DNA of 64,000 nt from Labrys okinawensis (lineage in GTDB: Bacteria > Pseudomonadota > Alphaproteobacteria > Rhizobiales > Labraceae). Of this stretch, positions 53,853 through 63,946 are shown piece after piece; within the stretch, counting starts at the first letter, position 1, and the number at the start of each line of letters is the position of its first letter. The notes under the pieces are model-generated. The model saw only the letters and a program-made list of their open reading frames with translations. It searched no databases and had not been told where the DNA came from. The stretch is from assembly GCF_002982075.1 (NCBI RefSeq), contig NZ_PUEJ01000008.1:124001-188000 (forward strand), in the 5' to 3' direction. A program made the translations under genes and the position numbers.

Positions 53853-54755
53853 CTATCCCTTGTTCGCCACCGCCACGCCGAGCGCCGCGATGGCGAGGCC
53901 GGCGATCTGGATGGGGGTGAGGGCTTCGCCGAACATGCCCCAGGCCATCAGGGCGGAAACGCCCGGCACCAGATAGAGCAGGGCCGCGACCTGAGCCACC
54001 GCGCCGCGCTTGATCAGCACCATCAGTAGCAGGATGGCGCCGATCGACATGCCGAAGACAGACCAGGCAAGGCCCGTCCAGGCCGCGGCGGAGCTCCAGT
54101 CGAACTGGCCGCTCTCGGTGAGAAGGCCGCCGACGACGATAGGCACCATGGCGCCGGCATATTGCACGGCGGTGTTGGTGGCGAGGTCGGCACTGCGCCC
54201 GCGCCGTTTCTGCCAGATGGTGCCGAGCGTGATCGCCACCATGCCCGCCAGGCAGACCAGAAGAGGCACAAGCGGAATTCCGCCATCCCCGGTTGCGCCG
54301 AGTTTGGGAATGAGGGTCAGTCCGGCGCCCGCCGCACCGACGACGATGCCGAGCGCGCGCCGGCGCGAGACTTCCTCCCCGAGCAGCGGTCTGGACAACA
54401 GGCCGGTGAGCAGGGGCTGCAAGCCGGCGATGAGAGCCGATATGCCCGAGGGCAGGCCATGTGAGACGGCCCAGAACACACCGCCGAGATAGAGGCCGTG
54501 GATCAGCAGGCCGGCCACGAGTGCGTCCAGCCACGCCCTGCCGTTCTGGGGCCAGGAAGCGCCGCTCCACAGCGCATAGAGCCCGAGCAGCAGGCCCGCT
54601 GCAACGAAACGCAGGCCGAGAAAGGTCAGCGGCTCGGCATGGGGGGCCACCAGCCGCGCCGTGACGAAGCCCGTCGACCACAGGGGCACGAACAGGGCAG
54701 CCAGCACGGAGGAGGGCAGAGCGGGGCGGTGAATGGCGGAATCGGCGCTGGACAT
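53853..54755 (-). CDS. EamA family (drug/metabolite) transporter
   Basis: The 300-aa protein has ten membrane helices in two EamA repeats, with motifs LFVPLWSTGFVTARLVAPHA, LGLRFVAAGLLLGLYALWSG and, in the second half, ALLYLVPGVSALMAWGMFGE. It exports or imports small metabolites. The ATG at 54755 was chosen as the last Met before the first helix region; an upstream in-frame ATG exists. It stands alone. Substrate unknown. Confidence 0.92.
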   Translation of the reverse strand: MSSADSAIHRPALPSSVLAALFVPLWSTGFVTARLVAPHAEPLTFLGLRFVAAGLLLGLYALWSGASWPQNGRAWLDALVAGLLIHGLYLGGVFWAVSHGLPSGISALIAGLQPLLTGLLSRPLLGEEVSRRRALGIVVGAAGAGLTLIPKLGATGDGGIPLVPLLVCLAGMVAITLGTIWQKRRGRSADLATNTAVQYAGAMVPIVVGGLLTESGQFDWSSAAAWTGLAWSVFGMSIGAILLLMVLIKRGAVAQVAALLYLVPGVSALMAWGMFGEALTPIQIAGLAIAALGVAVANKG

Positions 54756-54794
54756 GGGTGCTCTGGAACGTTTCCCCGAAAAGCCGACAGACTT

Positions 54795-54866
54795 TTCGAT
54801 CAAGAAAACGCATCAAACAATGAGTTGGGGCAAAGTGCGTTTCGGAGAAATCGCACCTCGCTCTAA
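54795..54866 (+). repeat. dispersed intergenic repeat, family 1, diverged copy C
   Basis: It shares AACAATGAGTT and AGAAAACGC...GGGGCAAA with the middle of copy A (8725-8760) and ends CTCGCTCTA like that copy's end. Similarity is partial. Confidence 0.5.
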
Positions 54867-54905
54867 AAACAAAAGCCGCCGTCCGGTTGCCCGAACGGCG
54901 GCTTT
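54862..54905 (-). terminator. terminator of asd
   Basis: On the minus strand, stem AAAGCCGCCGT / ACGGCGGCTTT with an inner stem is followed by TTTTGTTTTT. It lies 15 nt after the asd stop. Confidence 0.85.
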
Positions 54906-54919
54906 CAAACCTCAGAACC

Positions 54920-55954
54920 TCAGGCCGCCTTCTTCTTGGCCGGGAGCAGCTTGCGGTTGATCAGCACCTCGGCGATCTGGATGGCGTTGAGCGCCGCGCC
55001 CTTGCGCAGATTGTCCGAGACAACCCACATGTCCAGGCCGTTCTCCACCGTTATGTCCTCGCGGATGCGGGAGATGTAGGTGGCGTCCTCGCCGGAAGCC
55101 TCATAGGGCGTGATGTAGCCGCCGGGCTCGCGCTTGTCGATCACCAGGCAGCCCGGTGCCGAGCGCAGGATCTCGCGGGCCTCGTCGGCCGTTACCGGCT
55201 TCTCGAACTCGATGTTCACGGCTTCCGAATGGGAGATGAACACCGGCACGCGCACGCAGGTCGCGGTCAGCTTGATCTTGGGGTCGAGGATCTTCTTGGT
55301 CTCGGCCACCATCTTCCATTCTTCCTTCGTGTACCCGTCTTCCATGAAGACATCGATGTGCGGGATCACGTTGAAGGCGATGCGCTTGGAGAACTTCTTC
55401 GGCTCGACCGTGTCGTTGACATACACAGCCTTGGTCTGGGCGAAGAGCTCGTCGAGGCCTTCCTTGCCAGCGCCGGAGACCGACTGGTAGGTCGCGACGA
55501 CGACGCGCTTGATGCCGAAGCGATCATGCAGCGGCTTCAGCGCCACCACGAGTTGGGCGGTGGAGCAGTTGGGGTTGGCGATGATGTTCTTCTTCGAGAA
55601 GCCCGCGACCGCATCGGCGTTCACTTCCGGAACGATCAGCGGCACGTCGGCGTCGTAGCGCCAGGCCGAGGAATTGTCGATGACGACGCAGCCCTGCGCG
55701 CCGATCTTCGGCGACCATTCCTTGGATACGTCACCGCCGGCCGACATCAGCGCGATGTCGGTGTCGGAGAAGTCATAAGTGGCCAAGTCCCGCGTTTTCA
55801 GCGTTTTGTCGCCATACGAAACTTCCGTGCCCAGGCTGCGGCGCGAAGCCAGCGCAACCACTTCATCGGCGGGGAACGCCCGCTCGGCCAGAATGTTCAG
55901 CATCTCGCGGCCCACATTGCCTGTGGCGCCCACGACGGCGACCTTGTAACCCAC
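54920..55954 (-). CDS. asd: aspartate-semialdehyde dehydrogenase
   Basis: This 344-aa enzyme reduces aspartyl phosphate in lysine, methionine and threonine synthesis. It shows KVAVVGATGNVGREML, the catalytic C130 in IIANPNCSTAQ, and PVFISHSEAVNIEF. It starts with GTG at 55954 with GAAGGA upstream; the open frame continues further but is not conserved. The C-terminal KLLPAKKKAA is a basic tail. A strong terminator follows. Confidence 0.96.
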   Translation of the reverse strand: MGYKVAVVGATGNVGREMLNILAERAFPADEVVALASRRSLGTEVSYGDKTLKTRDLATYDFSDTDIALMSAGGDVSKEWSPKIGAQGCVVIDNSSAWRYDADVPLIVPEVNADAVAGFSKKNIIANPNCSTAQLVVALKPLHDRFGIKRVVVATYQSVSGAGKEGLDELFAQTKAVYVNDTVEPKKFSKRIAFNVIPHIDVFMEDGYTKEEWKMVAETKKILDPKIKLTATCVRVPVFISHSEAVNIEFEKPVTADEAREILRSAPGCLVIDKREPGGYITPYEASGEDATYISRIREDITVENGLDMWVVSDNLRKGAALNAIQIAEVLINRKLLPAKKKAA

Positions 55955-56056
55955 TGTCTTAAGTCCTTCTCCGTGAATTGTCGGATGTACAACCGGTTCC
56001 CATATGGGGACGGCGCGCTGGAATATCATTGTGCGCCGCCGCATGCAATTGAACGT

Positions 56057-57220
56057 TTAGTGTTCCGGTTTGGTGGTTCGCAGCAAGATTGCACCGAATA
56101 TGGCCGAAAGGATGGAGCCGAGCAGCACGCCGATCTTGGTCTCGTCGAGCAAGTTCGGGGCATTTGCGTAGGCGAGGCCGCCGATGAACAGGCTCATGGT
56201 GAAGCCGATGCCGCAGAGCAGCGCCACGCCGTAGAGATGGCGCCAATTGGCATTGGCCGGCAGTTCGGCCCAATCGGCCTTGATGGCGAGGGCCGCGAAG
56301 GCGAAGACGCCGATCTGTTTGCCGACGAACAGACCGAGGGTCACCCCGAGGGTGACGGGATCGGCCAGCTTGTCGAGAGACATGCCGGCCAGCGACACAC
56401 CGGCATTGGCAAATCCGAAGATCGGCACGATCAGATAGGTTACCCAGGGGTGCAGTCCATGCTCCAGCCTGTGCAGCGGCGTGTGGTCATGGTCGTGCCC
56501 GCCCCTGCGGCGCAGCGGAATGGTGAAGGCGAGCGCCACGCCGGCCAGGGTGGCATGGACGCCGGACAGATAGGTCAGCACCCACAACACGGCGCCGAGC
56601 CCCAGATAGGCCGGCAGGAAGGTGACGCCGCGGCGGTTCATGATGGAGAGCACCACCAGGACGACGAAGGCGCCGTTGAGCATCCAGATGTTCAGCGAGG
56701 CGGTGTAGAACAGGGCGATGATCACCACCGCGCCGAGATCGTCGATGATGGCGAGCGCGGTGAGGAAGACTTTGAGCGAGCCCGGCACGCGCGGGCCGAG
56801 CAGGGCCAGCACGCCGAGAGCAAAGGCGATGTCGGTGGCCGAGGGGATGGCCCAGCCCTGCCGCGTGCCCTCGGCCCGCCAGTTGATCGCCACGAAGATC
56901 AGGGCCGGCACCACCATGCCGCCGACCGCCGCGATGCCGGGCAAGGCCCGCCGCGGCCAGCTCGATAGTTGCCCGTCCAGCACCTCGCGCTTGATCTCCA
57001 GCCCCACCAGCAGGAAGAACAGGGCCATCAGCCCGTCATTGACCCAGTGCAGCAGGCTGAGGCCGCCGACATAGAGATGGAGGGTATGGAAATAGGCCTC
57101 GCCCAGCGGCGAATTGGCCACGATCAAGGCGAGCGCCGCCACCGCCATCAGGATGATGCCGCCGGCAGCCTCGGTCGCGAGGAAGTTCCTGAGGAAGGAT
57201 CGGCGGCGGGTATGAGGCAT
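56057..57220 (-). CDS. nhaA: sodium/proton antiporter NhaA
   Basis: The 387-aa antiporter has twelve membrane helices and the ion-binding Asp pair D160-D161 ([11 protein letters not shown]) with D130 ([10 protein letters not shown]). The N-terminal motif [16 protein letters not shown] is also typical. It expels sodium in exchange for protons. It lies between asd and the divergent OpgD/OpgG-type gene, as a single gene. Confidence 0.95.
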   Translation of the reverse strand: MPHTRRRSFLRNFLATEAAGGIILMAVAALALIVANSPLGEAYFHTLHLYVGGLSLLHWVNDGLMALFFLLVGLEIKREVLDGQLSSWPRRALPGIAAVGGMVVPALIFVAINWRAEGTRQGWAIPSATDIAFALGVLALLGPRVPGSLKVFLTALAIIDDLGAVVIIALFYTASLNIWMLNGAFVVLVVLSIMNRRGVTFLPAYLGLGAVLWVLTYLSGVHATLAGVALAFTIPLRRRGGHDHDHTPLHRLEHGLHPWVTYLIVPIFGFANAGVSLAGMSLDKLADPVTLGVTLGLFVGKQIGVFAFAALAIKADWAELPANANWRHLYGVALLCGIGFTMSLFIGGLAYANAPNLLDETKIGVLLGSILSAIFGAILLRTTKPEH

Positions 57221-57528
57221 GAATCGGGGTCCTTGCAGTTCGGGAAACCCGTCTCAGGCTGCGCATTTCCCAGGGATCGTCGCGGTGTTCGGGGAAACTA
57301 GAAAAAACGGCCCGGAATTGACAGCGTTTTCGGGCGATGGCCGTGCGAGTCCTGTGAGGCTCGGCGCCAAGCCTGGTGCTCGGCCGATCCGCAGGGAACA
57401 GCACCCCCGCCCCCGTCATTTTTGCAACAAAATCCAGCCATTTTGGCAGGGCCCAATTGCCGCAACGTAAAATTGCGGCCGCGAATGCCTTCACCGGCGC
57501 TCCGGCCTTGAAATGGGAATGCTCTGAA
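57221..57528. other. 308-bp divergent intergenic region
   Basis: It holds the upstream regions of nhaA and the glucan gene. The frame of the glucan protein is open back to 57376, but this part is not protein-like and no good start is there. No defined site is seen. Confidence 0.4.
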
Positions 57529-59082
57529 ATGGATCTGACCAGACGTGCCGCCCTGCAACTGGCCGGAACGGCCTGTGCCGGCCTGGCGACCGGATGGAGC
57601 GGGATGGGAAAGGCCCTGGCGGCGAGCGATGCCTTCGGCCCGGAGACGGTGATCGCCAGGGCGCGCGAACTGGCGGGCAAGCCCTATGTCGGCCCCGGAG
57701 AGACCTTGCCGGAGAGCCTGAGCCAGCTCTCCTATGATGACTTTCGTCGCATCAATTTCCGTACAGACCGCACCTTGCTGCGCGACAATGGCTCGAATTT
57801 CGGCCTGCAGCTCTTCCATCGCGGCAGTATCTTCAAGCATCAGGCCCGGGTGAATCTGGTGACGGACGGCCAGGTCAAGCCGCTGTTCTATTCGCCCGAT
57901 CTGTTCGATTTCGGCGATCGGGGCGCGCCGCATGGCCTGCCGACCTCGCTCGGCTTTGCCGGCATCCGCCTGCTCTATCCGCTCAACCACAGTGGCAAGA
58001 TGGACGAACTCGCCGCCTTTCTCGGCGCCAGCTATTTCCGCTTCCTCGGCAAGGGCCAGCATTACGGCCTCTCCGCGCGCGGCCTTTCGCTCGGCTCGGG
58101 CGGCCCGGGTGAGGAGTTCCCGGATTTCGTCGAGTTCTGGGTGGAGACGCCGCAGCCGGGCAAGGGCAGCATCGCCGTGCACGCGTTGCTGGACGGGCCT
58201 TCGGTCACCGGTGCCTATCGCTTTATCTTCGAGCCGGGCGAGGGCGACGACGTCGAGGTCCAGGCCACGCTCTTCGCGCGCAAGGACCTCAAGGAGATGG
58301 GCCTGGCGCCGCTGACCTCGATGTTCCTCTATGGCGAGAACACGCTGAACCGTCCGCGTGACTTCCGCCCCGAAGTGCATGATTCCGACGGCCTTGCCAT
58401 CCAGTCCGAGAACGGGGAATGGTTGTGGCGGCCGCTGCGAAACCCGACCCGCAACTCCGTCGCCAATTTCTTTTCCAAGGACATCAAGGGCTTCGGCCTG
58501 ATTCAGCGCGACCGCGCCTTCGGCAGCTATCAGGATCTGGAGGCGCTCTACGACAAGCGCCCGGGCTATTGGGTGGAGATGAAGAGCCGGCTCGGCCAGG
58601 GACGCGTGGTGCTGGTGGAACTGCATTCGAACGCCGAGACCGACGACAACATCGTCGCCTCCTGGGTGCCGGACGTGCAGCCCAAGGCCGGCAGCGAGAC
58701 GCAGATTTCCTATGTCATCCACGCGGTCTCGGGTCCGCAGCATCAGGGCGGCCAGGTCTACGCCACCTTCGAGACCCACAACGCAGCCGCCACCACGGCG
58801 GGCAAGCCGAGCGTCACCCGTTTCCTGATCGATTTCGTCGGCGACCGGCTGAAGGAGGTCGCCCTCGACGTCGGCAAGATCGAACTGGTGATCTGGGGCT
58901 CCGGCGGCACGGTGTCGGCGCCCTCGGTGGTGGCCAATCCCGCCATCAACGGGGTGAGGGCGAGCTTCGACGCCGAACCGCCTCCCGGCGAAGATATCGA
59001 TTTGCGCGCCTTCCTGCGCCTGGGCTCGGAGACGCTGACCGAGACCTGGACCTATCGGCTCGATTCGGCGCAGCCGGTGTAG
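57529..59082 (+). CDS. periplasmic glucan biosynthesis protein (OpgD/OpgG family)
   Basis: This 517-aa protein has a twin-arginine signal (MDLTRRAALQLAGTACAG) and the MdoG domain in full: GLQLFHRGSIFKHQARVNLV, LYPLNHSGKMDELAAFLGAS, YFRFLGKGQHYGLSARGLSL and FIFEPGEGDDVEVQATLFAR in the first half, then LTSMFLYGENTLNRPRDFRP, EVHDSDGLAIQ and GQGRVVLVELHSNAETDDNI. Such proteins act on osmoregulated periplasmic glucans, OpgD being Tat-exported. No opgH is nearby. Start ATG at 57529; the frame is open upstream. Confidence 0.94.
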   Translation: MDLTRRAALQLAGTACAGLATGWSGMGKALAASDAFGPETVIARARELAGKPYVGPGETLPESLSQLSYDDFRRINFRTDRTLLRDNGSNFGLQLFHRGSIFKHQARVNLVTDGQVKPLFYSPDLFDFGDRGAPHGLPTSLGFAGIRLLYPLNHSGKMDELAAFLGASYFRFLGKGQHYGLSARGLSLGSGGPGEEFPDFVEFWVETPQPGKGSIAVHALLDGPSVTGAYRFIFEPGEGDDVEVQATLFARKDLKEMGLAPLTSMFLYGENTLNRPRDFRPEVHDSDGLAIQSENGEWLWRPLRNPTRNSVANFFSKDIKGFGLIQRDRAFGSYQDLEALYDKRPGYWVEMKSRLGQGRVVLVELHSNAETDDNIVASWVPDVQPKAGSETQISYVIHAVSGPQHQGGQVYATFETHNAAATTAGKPSVTRFLIDFVGDRLKEVALDVGKIELVIWGSGGTVSAPSVVANPAINGVRASFDAEPPPGEDIDLRAFLRLGSETLTETWTYRLDSAQPV

Positions 59083-59091
59083 GAAATTGGA

Positions 59092-59139
59092 GCGCGGACA
59101 TCACAGCGACATGCTTGTCTGTCGCTGTGATGTCCGCGC
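59092..59139. repeat. 20-bp-arm hairpin after the OpgD/OpgG gene
   Basis: Perfect arms GCGCGGACATCACAGCGACA (59092-59111) and its inverse (59120-59139), with an 8-nt loop. It lies 10 nt after the stop codon. No T-run follows, so it may stabilise the transcript or terminate weakly. Confidence 0.8.
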
Positions 59140-59220
59140 CCATGGGAAGCGTGCCAAATTTACGCCACATAAACCATCCCCGTAACTTCCGGCTCCGAAG
59201 CGGGAAGGGCAGGCTCCTAT

Positions 59221-59255
59221 CCCGGGTGCGCGGACGTCCCGTCCGTCTCTTGGAA
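59221..59255 (+). repeat. dispersed repeat, family 2 (CGGACG palindromes), unit before ftsK
   Basis: CCCGGGTGCGCGGACGTCCC and then GTCCGTCTCTTGGAA. It matches, in inverse, 62321-62346 after ftsK and shares CGGACGTCCCGTCCG-CTCTTGGAA with 62271-62295. Confidence 0.65.
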
Positions 59256-59452
59256 ACGCGGCGGAAGCCTGGAAAACAACAGAAAACACCGTCACCCCCC
59301 CGGAAATTGGCGCTCCCCTGCCATAAACCGGCCCTTAACCCGCCTTGCCTAGCGTGAGCCTGGGCTATTGGTGTTGCGTTCCCGTCAGATTTCCGAAAGG
59401 ACGTCTCGATCCGATCCGGATTGCCGCACCTTGCAACTTTGAGGTTACGGCA

Positions 59453-62251
59453 ATGCGGACCATGCGACGCGGCTTTGCACAAAGCTACGCTCTTCCCGAC
59501 GAACTGAAGAGCATGCTGACGCGCAGGCTGAACGAACTGCTCGGCATGGCGCTGATCGGAGCGACCGGCCTGGCCGCGATCGCGCTGGCGACCTGGTCGG
59601 TGCAGGATGCCAGCTACAACCATGTCGGCGGCGCCCTCCCGATCCGCAACTGGCTCGGCTTTTCCGGTGCCGTCACCGCCGATTTCCTCACCCAGATGTT
59701 CGGCATCGCCTCGATCGCGCTGCTGGCGCCGCTCGCCTTTCTCGGCTGGCGTCTGTTGGCGCACAAAGCCTTCGATTCCCAGCGCATGCGCCTGATCTGC
59801 CTTGTGGTCGGCGTGCTGCTGGCGGCCGGCTGCTTTTCGGGCCTGCCTGCCACCTCGAGCTGGCCGCTGCCCACGGGCCTGGGCGGCGCGAGCGGCGACT
59901 GGGTGTTCTATCTGTTCACGCCTTTGTTCTTCGCCGGCAAATCGGTGATCGGCCAGTTCGTGCTGACCCTGGTGCTCGGCTTTGCCGCCTTTTTCAGCCT
60001 GGCGATCGCCGCCGGCTTCTTCTTCCAGTATCGCGAGGAGGAGCGCCCGGCGCCGGAGATGCCGATGCGCATCCGCGGCCAGCCGCGCCGCGTCCGTGAG
60101 GAGGAAGACGAGGAGGACGAGCGTTCCGCCGTGCTCGGCGCCCTGATGCATTGGGGCCTGATGGCCAAGAGCGCGCTCTTCCGCAAGCGCGTCAAGGTCA
60201 CGCCGAGCCGACAAGACTATCAGAGGATCGACCGCCAAAGGCTGGATCGCGACGGCCGCGAGCCGCCGATGCACACACCCGGCGGCATCTCGGACCTCTT
60301 CGCCCGCGTCAAGGCGGCCGCCCATCTCCTCGCCCGTCCGGTGGCTGCGCGGGCCGAACCCGAACCCCCTCGCCGCGAGCCGGCCTTCACGCCGCGCACC
60401 GCCCCGCGCGCCGATGCCCGGCGCCCGCATGAGGCCGTTTCGCTGGACGGCGAGGAATTGCCGGAAGCGATCGATCAATATTCCGGCAGCCAGCCGGCCT
60501 ATGCGCCCTATGACGACGAGGATGAGCTGCCACCGATGCCGCCGCCGCGCCGGCCACTGATCAGTGCCGAAGAAGCCGCGCGCCGCGTCGAGCCCGCCAT
60601 CACCACCACCCGGGTGGCCCAGCCGAGCGCGGCGGTGAAGCCGGGCAAACGGCTCCAGCGCGAGAGCGAGCCGGATTTTCCCTTCGAGCACCGCTACGAA
60701 TTGCCGCCGCTTTCCCTCCTGGCCGAACCGCGCAAGCAGACCGGTGTCGGCGTCTCCCAGGAGGCGCTCGAACAGAATGCCCGCCTGCTAGAAGGTGTGC
60801 TGGAGGATTTCGGCGTGCGCGGCGAGATCATCAATGTCCGCCCCGGCCCGGTGGTGACCCTTTATGAGCTCGAGCCGGCCGCCGGCATCAAGGCTGCGCG
60901 CGTCATCGGCCTCGCCGACGACATCGCCCGCTCGATGTCGGCGCTGTCGGCCCGCGTCGCCGTGGTACCCGGACGCAACGTCATCGGCATCGAGCTGCCC
61001 AATTCCAAGCGCGAGATGGTGTATTTCCGCGAGCTTCTGGCTTCGGAGGATTTCGAGAAGTCGAAGTTCAAGCTGGCGCTCGCCTTGGGCAAGACCATCG
61101 GCGGCGAGCCGGTGATGGCCCAGCTCGAGAAGATGCCGCATCTGCTCGTCGCCGGCACCACCGGCTCAGGCAAGTCGGTCGCCATCAACACCATGATTCT
61201 GTCGCTGCTCTACCGGCTGAAGCCGGAGGAATGCCGCATGATCATGGTCGATCCGAAGATGCTCGAACTCTCCATCTATGACGGCATCCCCCACCTGCTG
61301 GCGCCCGTCGTCACCGACATGAAGAAGGTGGTGCTCGCGCTCAAATGGGCGGTGCGCGAGATGGAGGAGCGCTACAAGAAGATGGCCAAGCTCGGCGTGC
61401 GCAACATCGACGGCTACAACCAGCGTGCCGCCGAGGCCAAGGCCAAGGGCGAGACGGTGATGCGCACCGTGCAGACCGGCTTCGACAAGGAGACCGGCCA
61501 GGCCCTCTACGAGCAGGAGGAGATGGACCTTTCGCCGGTGCCCTACATCGTCATCATCGTCGACGAAATGGCCGACCTGATGATCCAGGAAGGCAAGAAC
61601 GTCGAAGGGCCGATCCAGCGTCTGGCACAGATGGCGCGTGCCGCCGGCATCCACCTGATCATGGCGACGCAGCGTCCCTCGGTCGACGTCATCACCGGCA
61701 CGATCAAGGCCAACTTCCCCACCCGCATCTCCTTCCAACTCACCACCAAGATCGACAGCCGCACCATCTTGGGCGAGCAGGGCGCCGAGCAACTGCTCGG
61801 CCAGGGCGACATGCTGCATATGGCCGGCGGCGGGCGCATCTCGCGCGTGCACGGCCCCTTCGTCTCCGACGAGGAGGTGGAGAAGGTAGTCACCCATCTC
61901 AAAGCCCAGGGCCGGCCCGATTATCTCGACGCCATCACGGCGGACGAGGACGAAGGCGGCGACGACGAAGCCGCCGACGGCGCCGTGTTCGACAAGACGG
62001 CGATGGGCTCGGAGGATGGCGGGGACCTCTACGACCAGGCCCTCAAGGTGGTGATGCGCGACAAGAAGTGCTCGACCTCCTACATCCAGCGCCGCCTGCA
62101 GATCGGCTACAACCGCGCCGCCTCTCTGGTGGAGCGCATGGAGAAGGAAGGCATCGTCGGCCCGGCCAACCATGCCGGCAAGCGCGAGATCCTGGTCTAC
62201 AGCCGCGACGTCAGGAATGGCGAGGAGGAAAGCCAGGAGGACGAGGAATAA
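59453..62251 (+). CDS. ftsK: DNA translocase FtsK
   Basis: This 932-aa protein links chromosome dimer resolution with division. The N-terminal four-helix membrane domain (about residues 25-190) is followed by a Pro/Glu/Arg-rich linker and the motor domain with Walker A GTTGSGKS (about 568-575) and Walker B VDEMADLM (about residue 704). A C-terminal gamma winged helix follows ([20 protein letters not shown]). It is of normal FtsK/SpoIIIE architecture. GAGG 8 nt before the ATG at 59453 sets the start. Repeat units flank the gene on both sides. Confidence 0.97.
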   Translation: MRTMRRGFAQSYALPDELKSMLTRRLNELLGMALIGATGLAAIALATWSVQDASYNHVGGALPIRNWLGFSGAVTADFLTQMFGIASIALLAPLAFLGWRLLAHKAFDSQRMRLICLVVGVLLAAGCFSGLPATSSWPLPTGLGGASGDWVFYLFTPLFFAGKSVIGQFVLTLVLGFAAFFSLAIAAGFFFQYREEERPAPEMPMRIRGQPRRVREEEDEEDERSAVLGALMHWGLMAKSALFRKRVKVTPSRQDYQRIDRQRLDRDGREPPMHTPGGISDLFARVKAAAHLLARPVAARAEPEPPRREPAFTPRTAPRADARRPHEAVSLDGEELPEAIDQYSGSQPAYAPYDDEDELPPMPPPRRPLISAEEAARRVEPAITTTRVAQPSAAVKPGKRLQRESEPDFPFEHRYELPPLSLLAEPRKQTGVGVSQEALEQNARLLEGVLEDFGVRGEIINVRPGPVVTLYELEPAAGIKAARVIGLADDIARSMSALSARVAVVPGRNVIGIELPNSKREMVYFRELLASEDFEKSKFKLALALGKTIGGEPVMAQLEKMPHLLVAGTTGSGKSVAINTMILSLLYRLKPEECRMIMVDPKMLELSIYDGIPHLLAPVVTDMKKVVLALKWAVREMEERYKKMAKLGVRNIDGYNQRAAEAKAKGETVMRTVQTGFDKETGQALYEQEEMDLSPVPYIVIIVDEMADLMIQEGKNVEGPIQRLAQMARAAGIHLIMATQRPSVDVITGTIKANFPTRISFQLTTKIDSRTILGEQGAEQLLGQGDMLHMAGGGRISRVHGPFVSDEEVEKVVTHLKAQGRPDYLDAITADEDEGGDDEAADGAVFDKTAMGSEDGGDLYDQALKVVMRDKKCSTSYIQRRLQIGYNRAASLVERMEKEGIVGPANHAGKREILVYSRDVRNGEEESQEDEE

Positions 62252-62268
62252 AGGCTTCGGCCCCGGTA

Positions 62269-62346
62269 GAGCGGACGTCCCGTCCGCTCTTGGAACCACG
62301 ACGTTTGGGGTAAGAAAGAGGCGGACGAGACGTCCGCGCACCCGGG
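62269..62346. repeat. dispersed repeat, family 2, two units after ftsK
   Basis: Two palindromes: GAGCGGACG-TCC-CGTCCGCTC (62269-62289) and GCGGACG-AGA-CGTCCGC (62321-62337, followed by GCACCCGGG). They relate to the unit at 59221-59255 and fill almost all of the 109 bp between ftsK and the convergent aldolase gene, probably acting as end signals for both. Confidence 0.7.
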
Positions 62347-62360
62347 AAGTTGCTTGCCAC

Positions 62361-63002
62361 CTACCGCTCGGTCGCCGCCCGCGCCGCCTTGAAGATGGCG
62401 GCCTGCTGCTGCAGGCAGGGCGAGCCGGGCGTGTGGCGCGAGGGCAGCATCCAGGAGCCGCCGACGGCGACGATGTTGCGCACCGCGCCATAGGCCGGCA
62501 GCAACGCTGTCTCGATGCCGCCGGTGGTGACGAAGCCGACGCCCTCGAAGATATTTGCGTAGTCGGCCAGCACCACGGGGCCGTTGGAGGCCTCGGAGGG
62601 ATAATATTTCATCAGAGAATAGCCATATTCGCAGGCCTGCATCGTCTCCGAGGCCGTCTGTACGCCCGGGATATGCGGTAGGCCGCTGGCAGCCACCGAG
62701 GCCTGCAAGGCGGGCGTGAGGCCGGGGCTGACCGTGAAGTCCGCACCGGCGTCGAGGGCCAGGCGCACATGGCGCGCCAGCAGCATGGTGCCGGCCCCGA
62801 ACAGGCAATGCGGATGGCGCGCCTTCGCGGCCTTCAATACCGCCGGGGCTTCGGGCGTGCGGAAGAGGATCTCGATCACCGGCGCACCTGCCGCCACCAG
62901 GCCGTCGATGTCGGCGAGGCCTTCATCCGCGTCCTTGATCGCCATCACCGGCAGGATCGGGGTTTCGGCGAGGCGGGCCCGCAATTCGGCAACACTTGTC
63001 AT
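62361..63002 (-). CDS. KDPG aldolase family protein
   Basis: This 213-aa class I aldolase cleaves 2-keto-3-deoxy-6-phospho sugar acids into pyruvate and an aldehyde. It has catalytic E44 (PVIEILFRTP), the phosphate-region GAGTMLL, the Schiff-base lysine K132 (YGYSLMKYYPSE, where canonical KDPG aldolases have L-K-F/L-F-P-A-E) and the ending FVTTGGIETALLPAY and VAVGGSWM. GGAGGAAAG just precedes the ATG. Its ATG overlaps the kinase stop (ATGA), so the two are translated together. Whether it acts on KDPG, KDPGal or a sulfo analogue is open. Confidence 0.92.
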   Translation of the reverse strand: MTSVAELRARLAETPILPVMAIKDADEGLADIDGLVAAGAPVIEILFRTPEAPAVLKAAKARHPHCLFGAGTMLLARHVRLALDAGADFTVSPGLTPALQASVAASGLPHIPGVQTASETMQACEYGYSLMKYYPSEASNGPVVLADYANIFEGVGFVTTGGIETALLPAYGAVRNIVAVGGSWMLPSRHTPGSPCLQQQAAIFKAARAATER

Positions 63003-63946
63003 CTTTCCTCCAGACCTGTTCTTTCCAGACCCGACAGCACCGCCTCCACCTCGGCCCGGCCGGGCGTGCCCAGCCGCCCGCCGAAACTGCGGCATTTCAG
63101 GGCGGCAGCGACATTGGCGAAGGCGATGGCCCGCGGGATGGGCGCCCCCTCGGCGATGGCGAGGGTGAAGGCGCCATGGAAGACGTCGCCCGCCGCCAGC
63201 GTATCGACCGCCTCGACCGCAGGCGGGCGCAACTGCTCGACCCGATCCCTTTCGCGGTCGAGCCAGAAGCAGCCGTCCGGGCCGGCGGTGACGGCGAGAA
63301 AGCCGGCAAAACGCCCGGCCAGCGCACGCAGGGCTGGGCCGGGGTTCGATGCGCCGCTCAGCGCCAGCGCGGCCGGTTCGGAGAAGACGACGTGGCTGGC
63401 CAGCTCGGCAAGTTCGACCGTCACGCCGGCGGGGCCGGTATCGGCGTCGAGCACGGCGGGACGGCCGGCGGCGCGCGCCGCCTTGAGCACGGCGGCCGCG
63501 CCCTCGGGCCAGCGTATGTCGACCAGCGCGGCGTCGGCGCGGGCGACCAGTTCGAGCGGCAGCCAGGATGGGTCCTGGCCGAGCGCCGGATCATAATAGG
63601 GCACCACCAGCCTTTCGCCATGGCGGTCGACCAGCACGGTCGAGATCGGCGAGCGTGCGCCCCGGGCCCGGCGGATGAAGCGACAGTCGATGCCGGCCGC
63701 GGTCAGGTCCGCGACGATACGCTCGCCGATCGCGTCGTCGCCGACGCGCGAGAGCAGGGCGCTGCGGCCGCCCAGCCGGGCAATCGCGGCGGCGGCGCTG
63801 GCGGCCATGCCATGGGACACCTCGGTGACCCGGCTGGGCAGGACCTTGCCGGGGCCGCTCGGCAGGCTGTCGAGCTGGAAGATCGAATCGAAGGAAGAGG
63901 CGCCGCAGCACACCACATGCACGATCTTGCCGGCTGACTCGGGCAC
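62999..63946 (-). CDS. PfkB family sugar kinase
   Basis: The 315-aa kinase has the PfkB fold: HVVCCGASSFDSIFQLDSLP, GMAASAAAAIARLGGRSALL, SRVGDDAIGERI, and catalytic D254 in DTLAAGDVFHGAF (AAGD in place of GAGD). It most resembles sugar kinases of the ketodeoxygluconate/sulfofructose (YihV-like) type (ISTVLVDRHGERLVVPYYDP). It starts with GTG at 63946 after GGGAGAG and its end overlaps the aldolase start by 4 bp, so kinase and aldolase form a pair that phosphorylates and splits a sugar acid or related substrate. Confidence 0.91.
   Translation of the reverse strand: MPESAGKIVHVVCCGASSFDSIFQLDSLPSGPGKVLPSRVTEVSHGMAASAAAAIARLGGRSALLSRVGDDAIGERIVADLTAAGIDCRFIRRARGARSPISTVLVDRHGERLVVPYYDPALGQDPSWLPLELVARADAALVDIRWPEGAAAVLKAARAAGRPAVLDADTGPAGVTVELAELASHVVFSEPAALALSGASNPGPALRALAGRFAGFLAVTAGPDGCFWLDRERDRVEQLRPPAVEAVDTLAAGDVFHGAFTLAIAEGAPIPRAIAFANVAAALKCRSFGGRLGTPGRAEVEAVLSGLERTGLEER

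Larger units (their letters stand above)
59083..59452. other. 370-bp intergenic region before ftsK
   Basis: It contains a long hairpin (59092-59139) and one unit of the CGGACG-type repeat (59221-59255). The ftsK promoter is probably in the last 150 bp but not clear. Confidence 0.45.

Noticed and set aside
54887-56968. A 693-codon plus-strand open frame
   Set aside because: Antisense to asd and nhaA, crossing two genes and their gap; His/Asp/Gln-rich shadow composition.
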